NCBI RefSeq assembly: GCF_002563635.1
Contig: NZ_PDIZ01000001.1
Coordinates: 124,001-188,000, forward strand
DNA from: Bacillus sp. es.036
Lineage (GTDB): Bacteria; Bacillota; Bacilli; Bacillales; Guptibacillaceae
Direction: 5' to 3'
DNA length: 64,000 nucleotides
Shown piece by piece: positions 44,210 through 52,221 of the stretch. The notes under the pieces are model-generated. The model worked only from the letters and a program-made list of their open reading frames with translations, did not search any database and had not been told where the DNA came from. The translations under genes were made by a program, and so were the position numbers. Position 1 is the stretch's first letter. Every line of letters starts with the position of its first letter.

Positions 44210-44875
44210 ATGAGCAAACGTATATTAATGGTTGTTACAACCGCAGATACAATGAATGAAGGACATAAAACAGGTTTATGGTTATCGGAGTTTGGGGAAG
44301 CGTATGTCGAATTTGAAAAGCGTGGTTATCAAATCACAGTGGCAAGTCCTCTTGGCGGAAAAGCGCCTGTTGATGAACGGAGTCTTGAAGGTGGAGAAAC
44401 ACCTCAAAAAATTCTAGATACTGCGAAATACCTTGAAGATACAGAGAAGCTAGAAAAAATTGTTGGTGCATCTACTTTTGATGCGATCTTTATGCCTGGT
44501 GGACATGGCACAATGTTCGATCTTCCAGAAAATGATAAGCTCCAGCACTTGATTCGTGAATTTTATGAGTCCAACAAAATTGTTGCTTCTGTCTGCCATG
44601 GTCCTGCTGGGCTTGTTGGTGTTACTCTCTCTGATGGTACGCCATTAGTTTCAGGTAAAACAATGACGGCGTTCACAGACGATGAAGAAAGAGAGACAAC
44701 TCTTGATCAATTCATGCCTTTCTTGCTTGAATCACGCCTTCGTTTACTAGGTGCCAATGTTGTGACGAAAGAGAACTGGGCTGAGCATATGCAGATTGAT
44801 GGAAATTTAATTACTGGTCAAAATCCTCAATCTACCACAATGGTTGCAAAGGAAGTTACAAAAAAACTAAGTTAA
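44210..44875 (+). CDS. DJ-1/PfpI-type glutamine amidotransferase-like protein (Hsp31/glyoxalase III-like)
   Basis: A 221-aa protein with the nucleophile-elbow Cys in IVASVCHGPAGLVG (about residues 126-139), a family Glu near GLWLSEFGEAY, and IFMPGGHGTMFDLPEN. Hsp31-type members detoxify methylglyoxal or act as stress chaperones. ATG 44210 lies behind GTAGGAGG. Monocistronic, with its own terminator. Confidence 0.9.
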   Translation: MSKRILMVVTTADTMNEGHKTGLWLSEFGEAYVEFEKRGYQITVASPLGGKAPVDERSLEGGETPQKILDTAKYLEDTEKLEKIVGASTFDAIFMPGGHGTMFDLPENDKLQHLIREFYESNKIVASVCHGPAGLVGVTLSDGTPLVSGKTMTAFTDDEERETTLDQFMPFLLESRLRLLGANVVTKENWAEHMQIDGNLITGQNPQSTTMVAKEVTKKLS

Positions 44876-44900
44876 CTTATTAATGATTAGCAAGATAAGC

Positions 44901-44929
44901 GAAAAGGACTCCAATATGGAGTCCTTTTC
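44901..44929. terminator. Terminator of the DJ-1/PfpI-type gene
   Basis: GAAAAGGACTCC pairs with GGAGTCCTTTTC around AATAT. Confidence 0.85.
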
Positions 44930-44939
44930 GTATTTATTC

Positions 44940-45221
44940 TTACTCTTTCTCTTTTTTCTTTCCAAATACTTTTTTAGATGCGCCTTTCATAATATTTGAA
45001 GCCGTATCCACTGACTTTCCAACTACTTTATTCCCTGTTTTACTTACATTTTTGACAAAGTCAGTGGAAGCATCAGCGGCTTTACCAACAAGGCCACCTT
45101 CTCCGCTTACTGACTTTACAATATCGTTCGCTGTGTCAGCGGATTTATTCACAAGATCACTTGCGGCTTTAGATGTCTTCTTTACGAGGTTTTCTTCCTT
45201 CGTTGAATTTTTTTCAGACAT
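44940..45221 (-). CDS. Repeat-built amphipathic protein (LEA-like), unknown function
   Basis: A 93-aa lysine-rich protein without Cys, Trp, Tyr or His. Three near-repeats of about 22 residues are visible: KSADTANDIVKSVS, KAADASTDFVKNVS and KSVDTASNIMKGAS, preceded by a shorter KTSKAASDLVN. They predict an amphipathic helix like LEA/desiccation or lipid-binding proteins. GGAGGGG precedes the ATG. Function inferred only from composition. Confidence 0.7.
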   Translation of the reverse strand: MSEKNSTKEENLVKKTSKAASDLVNKSADTANDIVKSVSGEGGLVGKAADASTDFVKNVSKTGNKVVGKSVDTASNIMKGASKKVFGKKKEKE

Positions 45222-45333
45222 CGCAATCCCCTCCCTAAGCGAATTTGATACATCTCTATGCTTATGAAATGGATTGTTCGAATATGTAATGGATTTTTCA
45301 GATAGGAGTTATTTAGGAGCGAAAAAAAGAAAT

Positions 45334-45356
45334 AAACCCGCATATGCTGCGGGTTT
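45334..45356 (-). terminator. Terminator of the MBL-fold gene
   Basis: AAACCCGCA pairs with TGCGGGTTT; on the minus strand a T-rich tract follows. Confidence 0.75.
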
Positions 45357-45361
45357 GTGCT

Positions 45362-46120
45362 TTAAAATGACAGGGTTTGACCGTCGTCAGGAATGAGAAC
45401 TTTATTAAGAAGATCTTTTTCTTTGATGAATTGCTTTAATTCGTCCCGTGTTAACAGACAGTGATTGAGTGACTCCATATGCACGGCAATGATCGTTGCA
45501 TCTGGCGCTTCTTGATACGTTTGCACGACGTTTTCTTTTGTCATTGTAATGGGACCACCTTCAAGAAATTGGGCAGCACCAGCATTCACTACAATGATTT
45601 CTGGTTTATGTTTCTGAATCGCTTCTTGAACATCTTCGTTGAAAAGAGTATCTCCAGCAATATAAACGGTTTTTTCATTTGGATGTGAAAATGATAGTCC
45701 GGATACTTTTCCCGTCTGCTTTAAAATTTCACCTGCTCCGTGCTTCCCGTCTGTACGTGATATAGTAACATCTGCAAAAGAGGATTCTATCTCAAGGGAA
45801 ACGACGTTTGGAAAACCTTCTTCTTTTATCACTTCGACATCTTCTTGGTTTTGCGCATAGATCAGGATCTCTTTTGGAAGAACCTGTTTCGCTTTCTCGT
45901 CAAAGTGGTCAGGATGCAGGTGAGTGACGATCACTGCGTCAACATCAACGATTTCATTGATTGATGTTGGTAAATCGACAGTAGGGTTTGAAAGGTGCTG
46001 GTTTGCTGTGTTTGGGAAAGGCGGCATTGCTCCTTTATCAGATAGGAATGGATCAATTAGAAATTTTTTATCAGCATAATGAAGAACGATTGTTGCGTTA
46101 CGAACAAATTGAATTTTCAT
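45362..46120 (-). CDS. MBL-fold metal-dependent hydrolase (UlaG-like)
   Basis: A 252-aa protein with the metallo-beta-lactamase motif VIVTHLHPDHFDEKA (about residues 64-78), a second His region TDGKHGAG, Asp in VYIAGDTLF and the closing AVHMESLNHCLL. The UlaG-like subgroup hydrolyses lactones or phosphodiesters; the substrate is unknown. An AGGAGG-type RBS lies just before the ATG. Single gene. Confidence 0.9.
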   Translation of the reverse strand: MKIQFVRNATIVLHYADKKFLIDPFLSDKGAMPPFPNTANQHLSNPTVDLPTSINEIVDVDAVIVTHLHPDHFDEKAKQVLPKEILIYAQNQEDVEVIKEEGFPNVVSLEIESSFADVTISRTDGKHGAGEILKQTGKVSGLSFSHPNEKTVYIAGDTLFNEDVQEAIQKHKPEIIVVNAGAAQFLEGGPITMTKENVVQTYQEAPDATIIAVHMESLNHCLLTRDELKQFIKEKDLLNKVLIPDDGQTLSF

Positions 46121-46239
46121 TGTATCTTCCTCCTTTTGATCTGGGTCTCTTATAGGATAATATAGATGTGGACAAGGAATACATAGATGAATTCAAGTCT
46201 TTAAGATAAGATACTTGAATTGTGAAAGGAGTTGATGGA

Positions 46240-46692
46240 ATGATCGATCAAACGGACCTACGGATTATTAAAGAATTAACGAAGAACGGTCGCATCACAA
46301 TGAAAGAGCTTGGTGAAAAAGTTCATTTAACGGGTCAGGCCGCTTCATCTCGAGTGTTGAGATTAGAAGAAGAAGGTATTATAGAAGGTTACTCAATTAA
46401 AGTAGATAAGTCGAAAATGGGTTACGCTGTGCACTGTTTTCTGACGATCTACACCCGAAACATTCCTCACACCACATATCTTTCTTATATCAAGACAAAA
46501 GAAGAATATGTTCTCAAAAACTATAAAATCAGTGGTGATGGATGTTATTTGCTAGAATGTCGTTTTCCTTCCAATAAAGAACTTGATGAATTTCTTGTTC
46601 AATTAAATGAGCACGTGAATTATAAACTGTCGATTGTGATTAACGAAGCAGCCGCTAGTCTTGATAATCTCCAAATTAAATGGAAACATTAA
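46240..46692 (+). CDS. Lrp/AsnC-family transcriptional regulator
   Basis: A 150-aa protein with the N-terminal HTH IIKELTKNGRITMKELGEKV..LTGQAASSRVLRLEEEGII and a C-terminal ligand-binding (RAM) domain. Family members sense amino acids. ATG 46240 follows AAAGGAG by eight bases; an upstream GTG precedes that RBS. Its target is not evident; the DUF2254 gene follows on the same strand. Confidence 0.92.
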   Translation: MIDQTDLRIIKELTKNGRITMKELGEKVHLTGQAASSRVLRLEEEGIIEGYSIKVDKSKMGYAVHCFLTIYTRNIPHTTYLSYIKTKEEYVLKNYKISGDGCYLLECRFPSNKELDEFLVQLNEHVNYKLSIVINEAAASLDNLQIKWKH

Positions 46693-46763
46693 AAAAAGGT
46701 TTGTTTACTTCTTTCCAGGGTAGTAAGAAGAAGTATTTAAAACTTTGAGGAACGGTGGCTACT

Positions 46764-48170
46764 ATGGGGTTCATTTACTATATAAAGAAATATTTAAAAA
46801 TGTCGAGGCGACAGCGGAAAAGCGAATTGAACTCAACCATTTGGTTTATGCCGTTTTGGTATATTGTTGGAGCGATCGCTCTTTCTGCTTTTACCTATTA
46901 TCTCGATTATGTGGTGGATGTTAGCTTATATTTACCGATCGGGATCGGTTTCAGTGGACAGACACTGCAGGTGCTTCTAAGTGCACTCGTTGGAGGGGTG
47001 CTAACGTTAAGTGCCTTTACACTTAACTCTTTGCTCGTCGCACTCACGACGTTTAGCGGTCAGTTCTCTTCCAAAATGCTAGTAAACTTCGTCAGTGACC
47101 GGGCAACCCAACACGTACTTGGTATCTTTAATGGAAGTTTTATTTATGTACTCTTAAACTTTTTATATGTGACACATGGGGAAGAGGAATACGTTGTTGC
47201 GACACCGGTATTATCCATTCTGACAGCTATTACAGCTGCGGTAACCTTTATTTATTTTATCAACCATACAGCAACCTGGATGCAAGTTCATAACATCAGT
47301 TTTAATATGAATGTTAAGTCGAAATCCGTGCAGGCTTCCCTAGAAAAAGAATTAAACTCTTACCATCTTGAGAAGGAAGTGGAAAGTGAATCTCTTCCTC
47401 TTGAGTCTGATGGAAAGGTAATGAAAACAAGTCAATCTGGTTATTTTCAAGTCGCTGACTTTGCGAAACTTATTAAACAAGCGAATAAAGACAACTGCCT
47501 TTTAAGGTTTGATGTTAGAATTGGCGAATTTGTAGTAGAAGGAACGCCGCTACTTACTTATTGGGAATATGGACAAAGCATAAATCCTGAACGCTACGTT
47601 AAGTCTATTGAGATCGGAGTAAAACGTACAGAAATTCAAGATTTGGAGTATGGATTAATGAAGCTTGCCGAAGTAGCGATCAAGGCTTTAGGCCATAATG
47701 ACCCGCTTACGGTTACGAATACAATTCATCAAATTGCTGATTTGTTGAAAAGCATTGGACAGTCTACGAACTTTTCTCCCTATCTTTTCGATCAGGAAGA
47801 GGAGCTTCGCGTTATCTTAAATCAAAAGAATTTTCCTTATTACCTTCATAAGGGATTCGCATCTATTCGTGAGTATGCAAATCAAAATTCTACAGTGATG
47901 ACGGAGCTTTTAACGATGATCTCCCTTCTAAGTAAAACGTTGGATAAGGATGTACACGAAGATCTATGGGAATTTGCCCGCCAGACGATTTTAGGATTTG
48001 ATAACTATAGTCTGTATGAAAATGATTGTTTGTATATTTTAGAGCAACTGTCCGATCTTGCTAAAAACACAGGCAATCAGGAGGATTATCTTTTCTTGCT
48101 TGAATATATGCTCCAGAGAGTTAGTTCAAAGAGTGCCTCTAAGGTGCTGAATAATCCTAATAAGGAATAA
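46764..48170 (+). CDS. DUF2254 membrane protein
   Basis: About 468 aa. Four hydrophobic segments in the first 180 residues include LLSALVGGVLTLSAFTLNSLLVALTTFSGQFSSKML, the DUF2254 signature. A large cytosolic C-terminal part follows (ADFAKLIKQANKDNCLLRFD, GHNDPLTVTNTIHQIADLL). Function unknown. GTG 46755 and ATG 46764 are both possible starts relative to TGAGG. Confidence 0.85.
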   Translation: MGFIYYIKKYLKMSRRQRKSELNSTIWFMPFWYIVGAIALSAFTYYLDYVVDVSLYLPIGIGFSGQTLQVLLSALVGGVLTLSAFTLNSLLVALTTFSGQFSSKMLVNFVSDRATQHVLGIFNGSFIYVLLNFLYVTHGEEEYVVATPVLSILTAITAAVTFIYFINHTATWMQVHNISFNMNVKSKSVQASLEKELNSYHLEKEVESESLPLESDGKVMKTSQSGYFQVADFAKLIKQANKDNCLLRFDVRIGEFVVEGTPLLTYWEYGQSINPERYVKSIEIGVKRTEIQDLEYGLMKLAEVAIKALGHNDPLTVTNTIHQIADLLKSIGQSTNFSPYLFDQEEELRVILNQKNFPYYLHKGFASIREYANQNSTVMTELLTMISLLSKTLDKDVHEDLWEFARQTILGFDNYSLYENDCLYILEQLSDLAKNTGNQEDYLFLLEYMLQRVSSKSASKVLNNPNKE

Positions 48171-48209
48171 CCATAGGCTATTTTAGCAATATGGCGGTAA
48201 CATACATGA

Positions 48210-48245
48210 TGAGCATTTTCCTATAAGGAATTTGCTCATTTTTTA
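48210..48245 (+). terminator. Terminator of the DUF2254 gene
   Basis: TGAGCA..TTCC pairs with GGAA..TGCTCA, followed by TTTTTT. Confidence 0.75.
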
Positions 48246-48322
48246 GGTTGTTTTTGGGTCGGTTAAACAACCAGATAAACGTGACCAAAAGAAACTGGCC
48301 TTTACATTACGGTGTTCCTCAG

Positions 48323-48338
48323 TTGGAATGAAACTTGC
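48323..48338 (+). promoter_or_regulatory. Sigma-54 (-24/-12) promoter of the cyanophycinase gene
   Basis: TTGGAATGAAACTTGC differs from the yfcC promoter by a single base (A for C at position 5). GG and GC are ten bases apart. Transcription should start near 48350. Confidence 0.82.
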
Positions 48339-48376
48339 ATAATAGTTTGATAACAATGAAAAAGGGAGTGTGGAAG

Positions 48377-49705
48377 TTGGGAAAATGGAAGCATGTTATC
48401 GCTGTTACAGCAATGCTCGCAGTTTGTATGGTGTTAGTCATCCTAGGGAAGCAGTTGGAAACGAATGCCACTGGCGCAAATGAAACAAAAGGATCACTGG
48501 TAATAGTAGGAGGGGCTTTAAGCCCGGATAATGAAGAAGTATATGACTCGTTTCTTTCATTAGGGATGGATTATCGAAACAAGACAAAGGATAAATTGAA
48601 AATTGGCATTATGCCAACTGCCAGTGCAACGCCAATAGAAAGTGCATCTTCTTACAAAGCAGACTTCGTACGCTATGGTGTTAGTGAGGAGAATATTGAT
48701 ATTCTACCTATTGCTGTAAGTGATGATCCGTCTACAGAAGAAGATGAATCGAAGTGGAATGATGGTGCATACAATGAAGATCTTGCTGACAAAGTGAAGA
48801 AGTATGATGCAATTTGGTTTGTAGGGGGGAATCAGTTAGATTATACGAAGACTCTTATAAATGATGGGGAGGACACTCCTGTCTTAGCTTCAATCAGAGA
48901 GACCTATCAAGATGGTGCCGTTTTAGGTGGTTCTAGTGCTGGGGCAGCGATTATGAGTGATCCGATGATTGGCGCAGGGACAAGCTCTGGTGCGCTAAAT
49001 GAAGGGGTCACCTATGAAGATAACTATGGTGATGCTGATGACAATCGCGTTTTCCTTACACAAGGGCTTGGTTTCTTTGAGGGGGGTACGGTTGATCAGC
49101 ACTTTGTGAAGCGTGGCCGCTTTGGGCGACTAATCGTTGGGGCATGGGATGCTGGTAACGAAATGGGCTACGGTATTGACGAAAACAGTGCAATGATTGT
49201 TCATAATGACGATCAATCAATTGAAGTTGTTGGAGAAAGTGGGCTTGTCGTCGTTGATCTTTCTAATGCTAAGAAAACAACAGATTTTCCGACGGCGATG
49301 AAAGATGTGAACATTAGCTACATTGAAAAAGGAGATCGGTATTTCTGGGAATCAAAAACGTATGAGATCAACGAGGACAAACCGCTTATCGAACTACCTT
49401 ATTATCCGGAAAGCGCTACGAATACAGGGATTTTTGGTGAAGATGCACTAAAACAAGTTCTTACGTATGATCTCGTTGATAGTGACTCCAATGAAGCGAT
49501 CGGCCTCGCTTATGAACTGACTGGCGACAAGAGAGGAGAAGGGTTTAAGCTTGTCTTCTCAGAAACGAGACAAACGAAAGGGTACTGGGGGAAAATCAAC
49601 GGCGAAGAATCTTATGCGGCGATTAACGTTTCCCTTGATGTAACACCAATGAAAGTGAAGTTAAAAATCGATAAAGTAAATGAAAAGAAAATGGAAAAAT
49701 TTTAG
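48377..49705 (+). CDS. Secreted cyanophycinase-like S51 peptidase (CphE type)
   Basis: About 442 aa. An N-terminal membrane/signal segment (VIAVTAMLAVCMVLVILG) implies export. The peptidase domain has LVIVGGALSPDNEEVY, IMPTASATP, AIWFVGGNQLDYTKTL and the catalytic serine in VLGGSSAGAAIM, followed by VDQHFVKRGRFGRL, all standard for cyanophycinases. These release beta-Asp-Arg dipeptides from the storage polymer cyanophycin. The extra C-terminal 130 residues have no recognised motif. The start is probably TTG 48377 after AAGGGAG: ATG 48356 would leave only about 6 nt of leader after the sigma-54 start site. Confidence 0.9.
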   Translation: MGKWKHVIAVTAMLAVCMVLVILGKQLETNATGANETKGSLVIVGGALSPDNEEVYDSFLSLGMDYRNKTKDKLKIGIMPTASATPIESASSYKADFVRYGVSEENIDILPIAVSDDPSTEEDESKWNDGAYNEDLADKVKKYDAIWFVGGNQLDYTKTLINDGEDTPVLASIRETYQDGAVLGGSSAGAAIMSDPMIGAGTSSGALNEGVTYEDNYGDADDNRVFLTQGLGFFEGGTVDQHFVKRGRFGRLIVGAWDAGNEMGYGIDENSAMIVHNDDQSIEVVGESGLVVVDLSNAKKTTDFPTAMKDVNISYIEKGDRYFWESKTYEINEDKPLIELPYYPESATNTGIFGEDALKQVLTYDLVDSDSNEAIGLAYELTGDKRGEGFKLVFSETRQTKGYWGKINGEESYAAINVSLDVTPMKVKLKIDKVNEKKMEKF

Positions 49706-49720
49706 AAGTTCGTTTATGAA

Positions 49721-49753
49721 AAGAAGGATGTGCCAACGCACATCCTTCTTTAG
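49721..49753. terminator. Terminator between the cyanophycinase gene and guaD
   Basis: AAGAAGGATGTGC pairs with GCACATCCTTCTT; overlaps the guaD stop and can serve both genes. Confidence 0.85.
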
Positions 49754-50220
49754 TATTCTACTCGTTCGCCATGTTTTTGCCAGTTTTGAAAAGGCTCGTT
49801 CTTTTCTTTCATCTCAATATGATGGAACGGGATGGTTCTATGTTCAGGTTTTTTCTCGATTTCATCATAGATGACAGCATCATCAAATCCGGCATCGGCA
49901 GCTTCGTGTCTTGAAGCTGCGAAGTAAACGCGATCAGGCCGTGACCAGTAAATGGCGCCAAGGCACATTGGACATGGTTCACAGCTTGCGTAAATGACAC
50001 AGCCGTCAAGCTGATGCGTCCCGAGTTTTTGGCAGGCGTTTCGAATAGCGACAACTTCTGCATGAGCAGTTGGATCGTGGTCGCTTGTCACTTGATTGAA
50101 CCCTTCCCCAATCACAACGCCATCTTTTACAACGATAGCCCCAAATGGACCACCACGATAATCTGTAACACTTTTTGATGCTAACTGAATGGCATGTGTG
50201 AGCCAATCTTTCTCTGTCAT
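49750..50220 (-). CDS. guaD: Guanine deaminase
   Basis: A 156-aa zinc deaminase that converts guanine to xanthine in purine salvage. The CDA-fold motifs are DPTAHAEVVAIRNAC (zinc His, catalytic Glu; about residues 49-63) and SCEPCPMCLGAIYWSRP (zinc Cys pair). The C-terminal ERVEY and AGFDDAVIYDEIEK match Bacillus GuaD closely in sequence and length. Single gene. Confidence 0.93.
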   Translation of the reverse strand: MTEKDWLTHAIQLASKSVTDYRGGPFGAIVVKDGVVIGEGFNQVTSDHDPTAHAEVVAIRNACQKLGTHQLDGCVIYASCEPCPMCLGAIYWSRPDRVYFAASRHEAADAGFDDAVIYDEIEKKPEHRTIPFHHIEMKEKNEPFQNWQKHGERVEY

Positions 50221-50404
50221 TTCACCACACTCCTATCTAATAGGTATTAGACATATCTATCATCATTCCCTTTCAGCTTAGAAAATTTCAGGGAAAGAGC
50301 CGAAAAATAATAAATCGGTAGTCTCGTTTATAAGTAGTGATATGCTAAAATCAGTTTTAGGCTATCGCTGTCTGTGATAGACCTTCATTCAACAGGAGGT
50401 TTAT

Positions 50405-50770
50405 ATGATTTCCTTTCTTCTGACGTTAAAGAGAATGCTATCCGCATTATGGTGGGCTATTAAAGATAAAGAATTTCAGGTGCTATTCTTTTTAACAACG
50501 ATCACCCTCGTCTCAGGAACGATTTTCTATCACACGGTAGAGAGTTGGTCTGTGTTAGATTCGCTGTATTTTAGTGTTGTTACTCTAACGACCGTAGGCT
50601 TTGGTGATTTTAGTCCACAAACCGATTTTGGTAAGATTTTTACTATCTTATATTTGTTTACTGGAATTGGCCTTATTTTAGGATTCATTAATAAGCTTGC
50701 TTTACATATGGGAAGAAGTAAATCAAGAAAACAAGATGAACGTGAAAGGAAGGGCTTAAACAAAAGGTAA
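50405..50770 (+). CDS. Two-helix potassium channel
   Basis: A 121-aa protein with two membrane segments flanking the pore loop SVVTLTTVGFGDFSPQ (about residues 58-73); TVGFGD is the K+ selectivity filter. It lacks a cytosolic RCK domain, so it is a minimal KcsA-like channel. ACAGGAGG precedes the ATG. Single gene. Confidence 0.92.
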   Translation: MISFLLTLKRMLSALWWAIKDKEFQVLFFLTTITLVSGTIFYHTVESWSVLDSLYFSVVTLTTVGFGDFSPQTDFGKIFTILYLFTGIGLILGFINKLALHMGRSKSRKQDERERKGLNKR

Positions 50771-50822
50771 TCTCTTCCGAAGTTCTCTTTCTTGCGTTAT
50801 AACGAATAGAGGCTTATAATAC

Positions 50823-50843
50823 AAAACGTAATTATTACGATTT
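50823..50843 (+). promoter_or_regulatory. Zur box before the alternative S14 gene
   Basis: The core ACGTAATTATTACGA matches the Bacillus Zur consensus TCGTAATnATTACGA at 14 of 15 positions. It lies 88 bp before the gene, as expected for zinc-starvation control. Confidence 0.82.
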
Positions 50844-50930
50844 ATGAAAAGTGATTGATCATTATAAGTTGTGGATAACTGCTTAGTGCTCAAATCGCAA
50901 CGATTATAATAGAGAAAGGAATGCATTTAT

Positions 50931-51200
50931 TTGGCTAAGAAGTCGAAAGTAGTAAAAGAACAAAAGCGTCAGGAGCTCGTCTTGAAATATGCTGAGCTTC
51001 GTCAGGAGTTGAAAGCGAAAGGTGATTATGAAGCTATGCGTAAATTGCCACGTGATTCTTCACCAACTCGGTTAAATAATCGCTGTGAAGTGACTGGTCG
51101 TCCGAAGGGGTACTTACGAAAATTTAAAATGTCTAGGATTGCGTTTCGTGAATATGCTCATAAGGGGCAGATCCCTGGAGTGAAGAAGTCAAGCTGGTAA
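50931..51200 (+). CDS. rpsN2: Zinc-independent 30S ribosomal protein S14 paralogue
   Basis: An 89-aa S14 of the C-minus form: it has a single Cys in [19 protein letters not shown] instead of the two CxxC zinc pairs. [20 protein letters not shown] and the final KKSSW match Bacillus YhzA/RpsNB. It replaces zinc-containing S14 when zinc is scarce, and the upstream Zur box fits. The start is TTG 50931 after AAAGGAATG. An unknown HTH-like gene follows after 18 bp. Confidence 0.93.
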   Translation: MAKKSKVVKEQKRQELVLKYAELRQELKAKGDYEAMRKLPRDSSPTRLNNRCEVTGRPKGYLRKFKMSRIAFREYAHKGQIPGVKKSSW

Positions 51201-51218
51201 AAGGGTAGGGGAAGATGA

Positions 51219-51560
51219 ATGGAGTGCAATGAATATTTATTGAAGATGCTCGTTCGTGATATCGTGGCAAAACTCCCGGAGAAGGAGAAAGCCCTCTATC
51301 AGTTCATTGATGAATTAGAAGTAAGGTTGATTGAAGCGGCTGCAACACCCGATCAATACCTGAACCTTCTAAAAAAATATTCTCCTTATCATGAAGCAGC
51401 GAATCAATTTGACATCTCTCCATATAAGGCGAGAACAATGATGCATCGAATTGAATGGAAAATTGCCGCGAAATTGGAAGAGAAACTTCAGCATATCAAG
51501 TGGTTGGAGCACCCTTCTCACGGAAAAAGAGTGAAAAAAGGATATCTAGTGTTTAAATGA
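51219..51560 (+). CDS. Unknown HTH-like protein linked to rpsN2
   Basis: A 113-aa protein. PDQYLNLLKKYSPYHEAANQ and ISPYKARTMMHRIEWKIAAK (about residues 43-81) look like a helix-turn-helix of the sigma region 4/LuxR kind. AGGGGAAG precedes the ATG. It starts 18 bp after the zinc-starvation S14 gene and ends at a strong terminator, so it likely shares Zur control. Function not recognised. Confidence 0.7.
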   Translation: MECNEYLLKMLVRDIVAKLPEKEKALYQFIDELEVRLIEAAATPDQYLNLLKKYSPYHEAANQFDISPYKARTMMHRIEWKIAAKLEEKLQHIKWLEHPSHGKRVKKGYLVFK

Positions 51561-51599
51561 AAAGAGCTGCGAATCATTGATGTATTCGCAGCTCTTTTT
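51560..51599 (+). terminator. Terminator of the rpsN2 operon
   Basis: AAAAGAGCTGCGAAT pairs with ATTCGCAGCTCTTTT, then T. Confidence 0.87.
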
Positions 51600-51738
51600 A
51601 AGTTCACAATCACGCTGTTTTTTCATCAATACCCTTATAACACAGTGAACGGATCAAAAAACGAAGAGGAAGTATAACGTTCTACTGTACAGTTCACGCA
51701 TTTTAACTTAAAATGATGGTGAGGTGATCAATCTTGGG

Positions 51739-52152
51739 GTGTTGTTAAAAATAGGGGAGTTAGCTGAATTGTGCCATGTTTCGAAACGGACAGTTGACTA
51801 TTATACCAAAATGGGATTATTGCAGTGTGAGCGCTCGGAAACGAATTATCGCTTCTATGGGGCAGATGCGATTGATGATATTAAATTCATTGAACAATGC
51901 AAAGAAATGCAAATGACGTTAAATCAAATCCAACAACGTCTAACGGTAAAAAAGTCTAGTCAAGTTGATACAGAAATGATTCATAGTCAGGTGAAACAAG
52001 TAATTGATAAAATGGAATATTTAGGGGCAGAATTAAAGGACATTTACGAAAATGTTGAGAAATTAGATGAAGAAGCTCAAACGAAGATTAAGAAAAATCT
52101 TTCGCCTCAAACTGTCGCACTTATTCAATCGTTACTTCTTTACTCAACTTGA
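51739..52152 (+). CDS. MerR-family transcriptional regulator
   Basis: About 137 aa. The N-terminal winged helix has LLKIGELAELCHVSKRTVDY and YTKMGLLQCERSETNYRFY; a long dimerisation helix follows. Effector unknown; no conserved metal-binding Cys. Start uncertain: GAGGTGATC at 51721 is a perfect RBS, but in-frame starts are GTG 51724, GTG 51739 and TTG 51742. It precedes the CNNM/CBS gene by about 70 bp and may control it. Confidence 0.85.
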   Translation: MLLKIGELAELCHVSKRTVDYYTKMGLLQCERSETNYRFYGADAIDDIKFIEQCKEMQMTLNQIQQRLTVKKSSQVDTEMIHSQVKQVIDKMEYLGAELKDIYENVEKLDEEAQTKIKKNLSPQTVALIQSLLLYST

Positions 52153-52221
52153 CCGGGTGAAAAGTAGAAATGCAATTTTAAAAAAGTTAGGATAAACAAC
52201 AACTCAGGAGAGTGAAATTTT

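Noticed and set aside
49809-50206. Additional frames antisense or offset to guaD
   Set aside because: They are shadows of the well-supported guaD frame, which carries complete zinc deaminase motifs.
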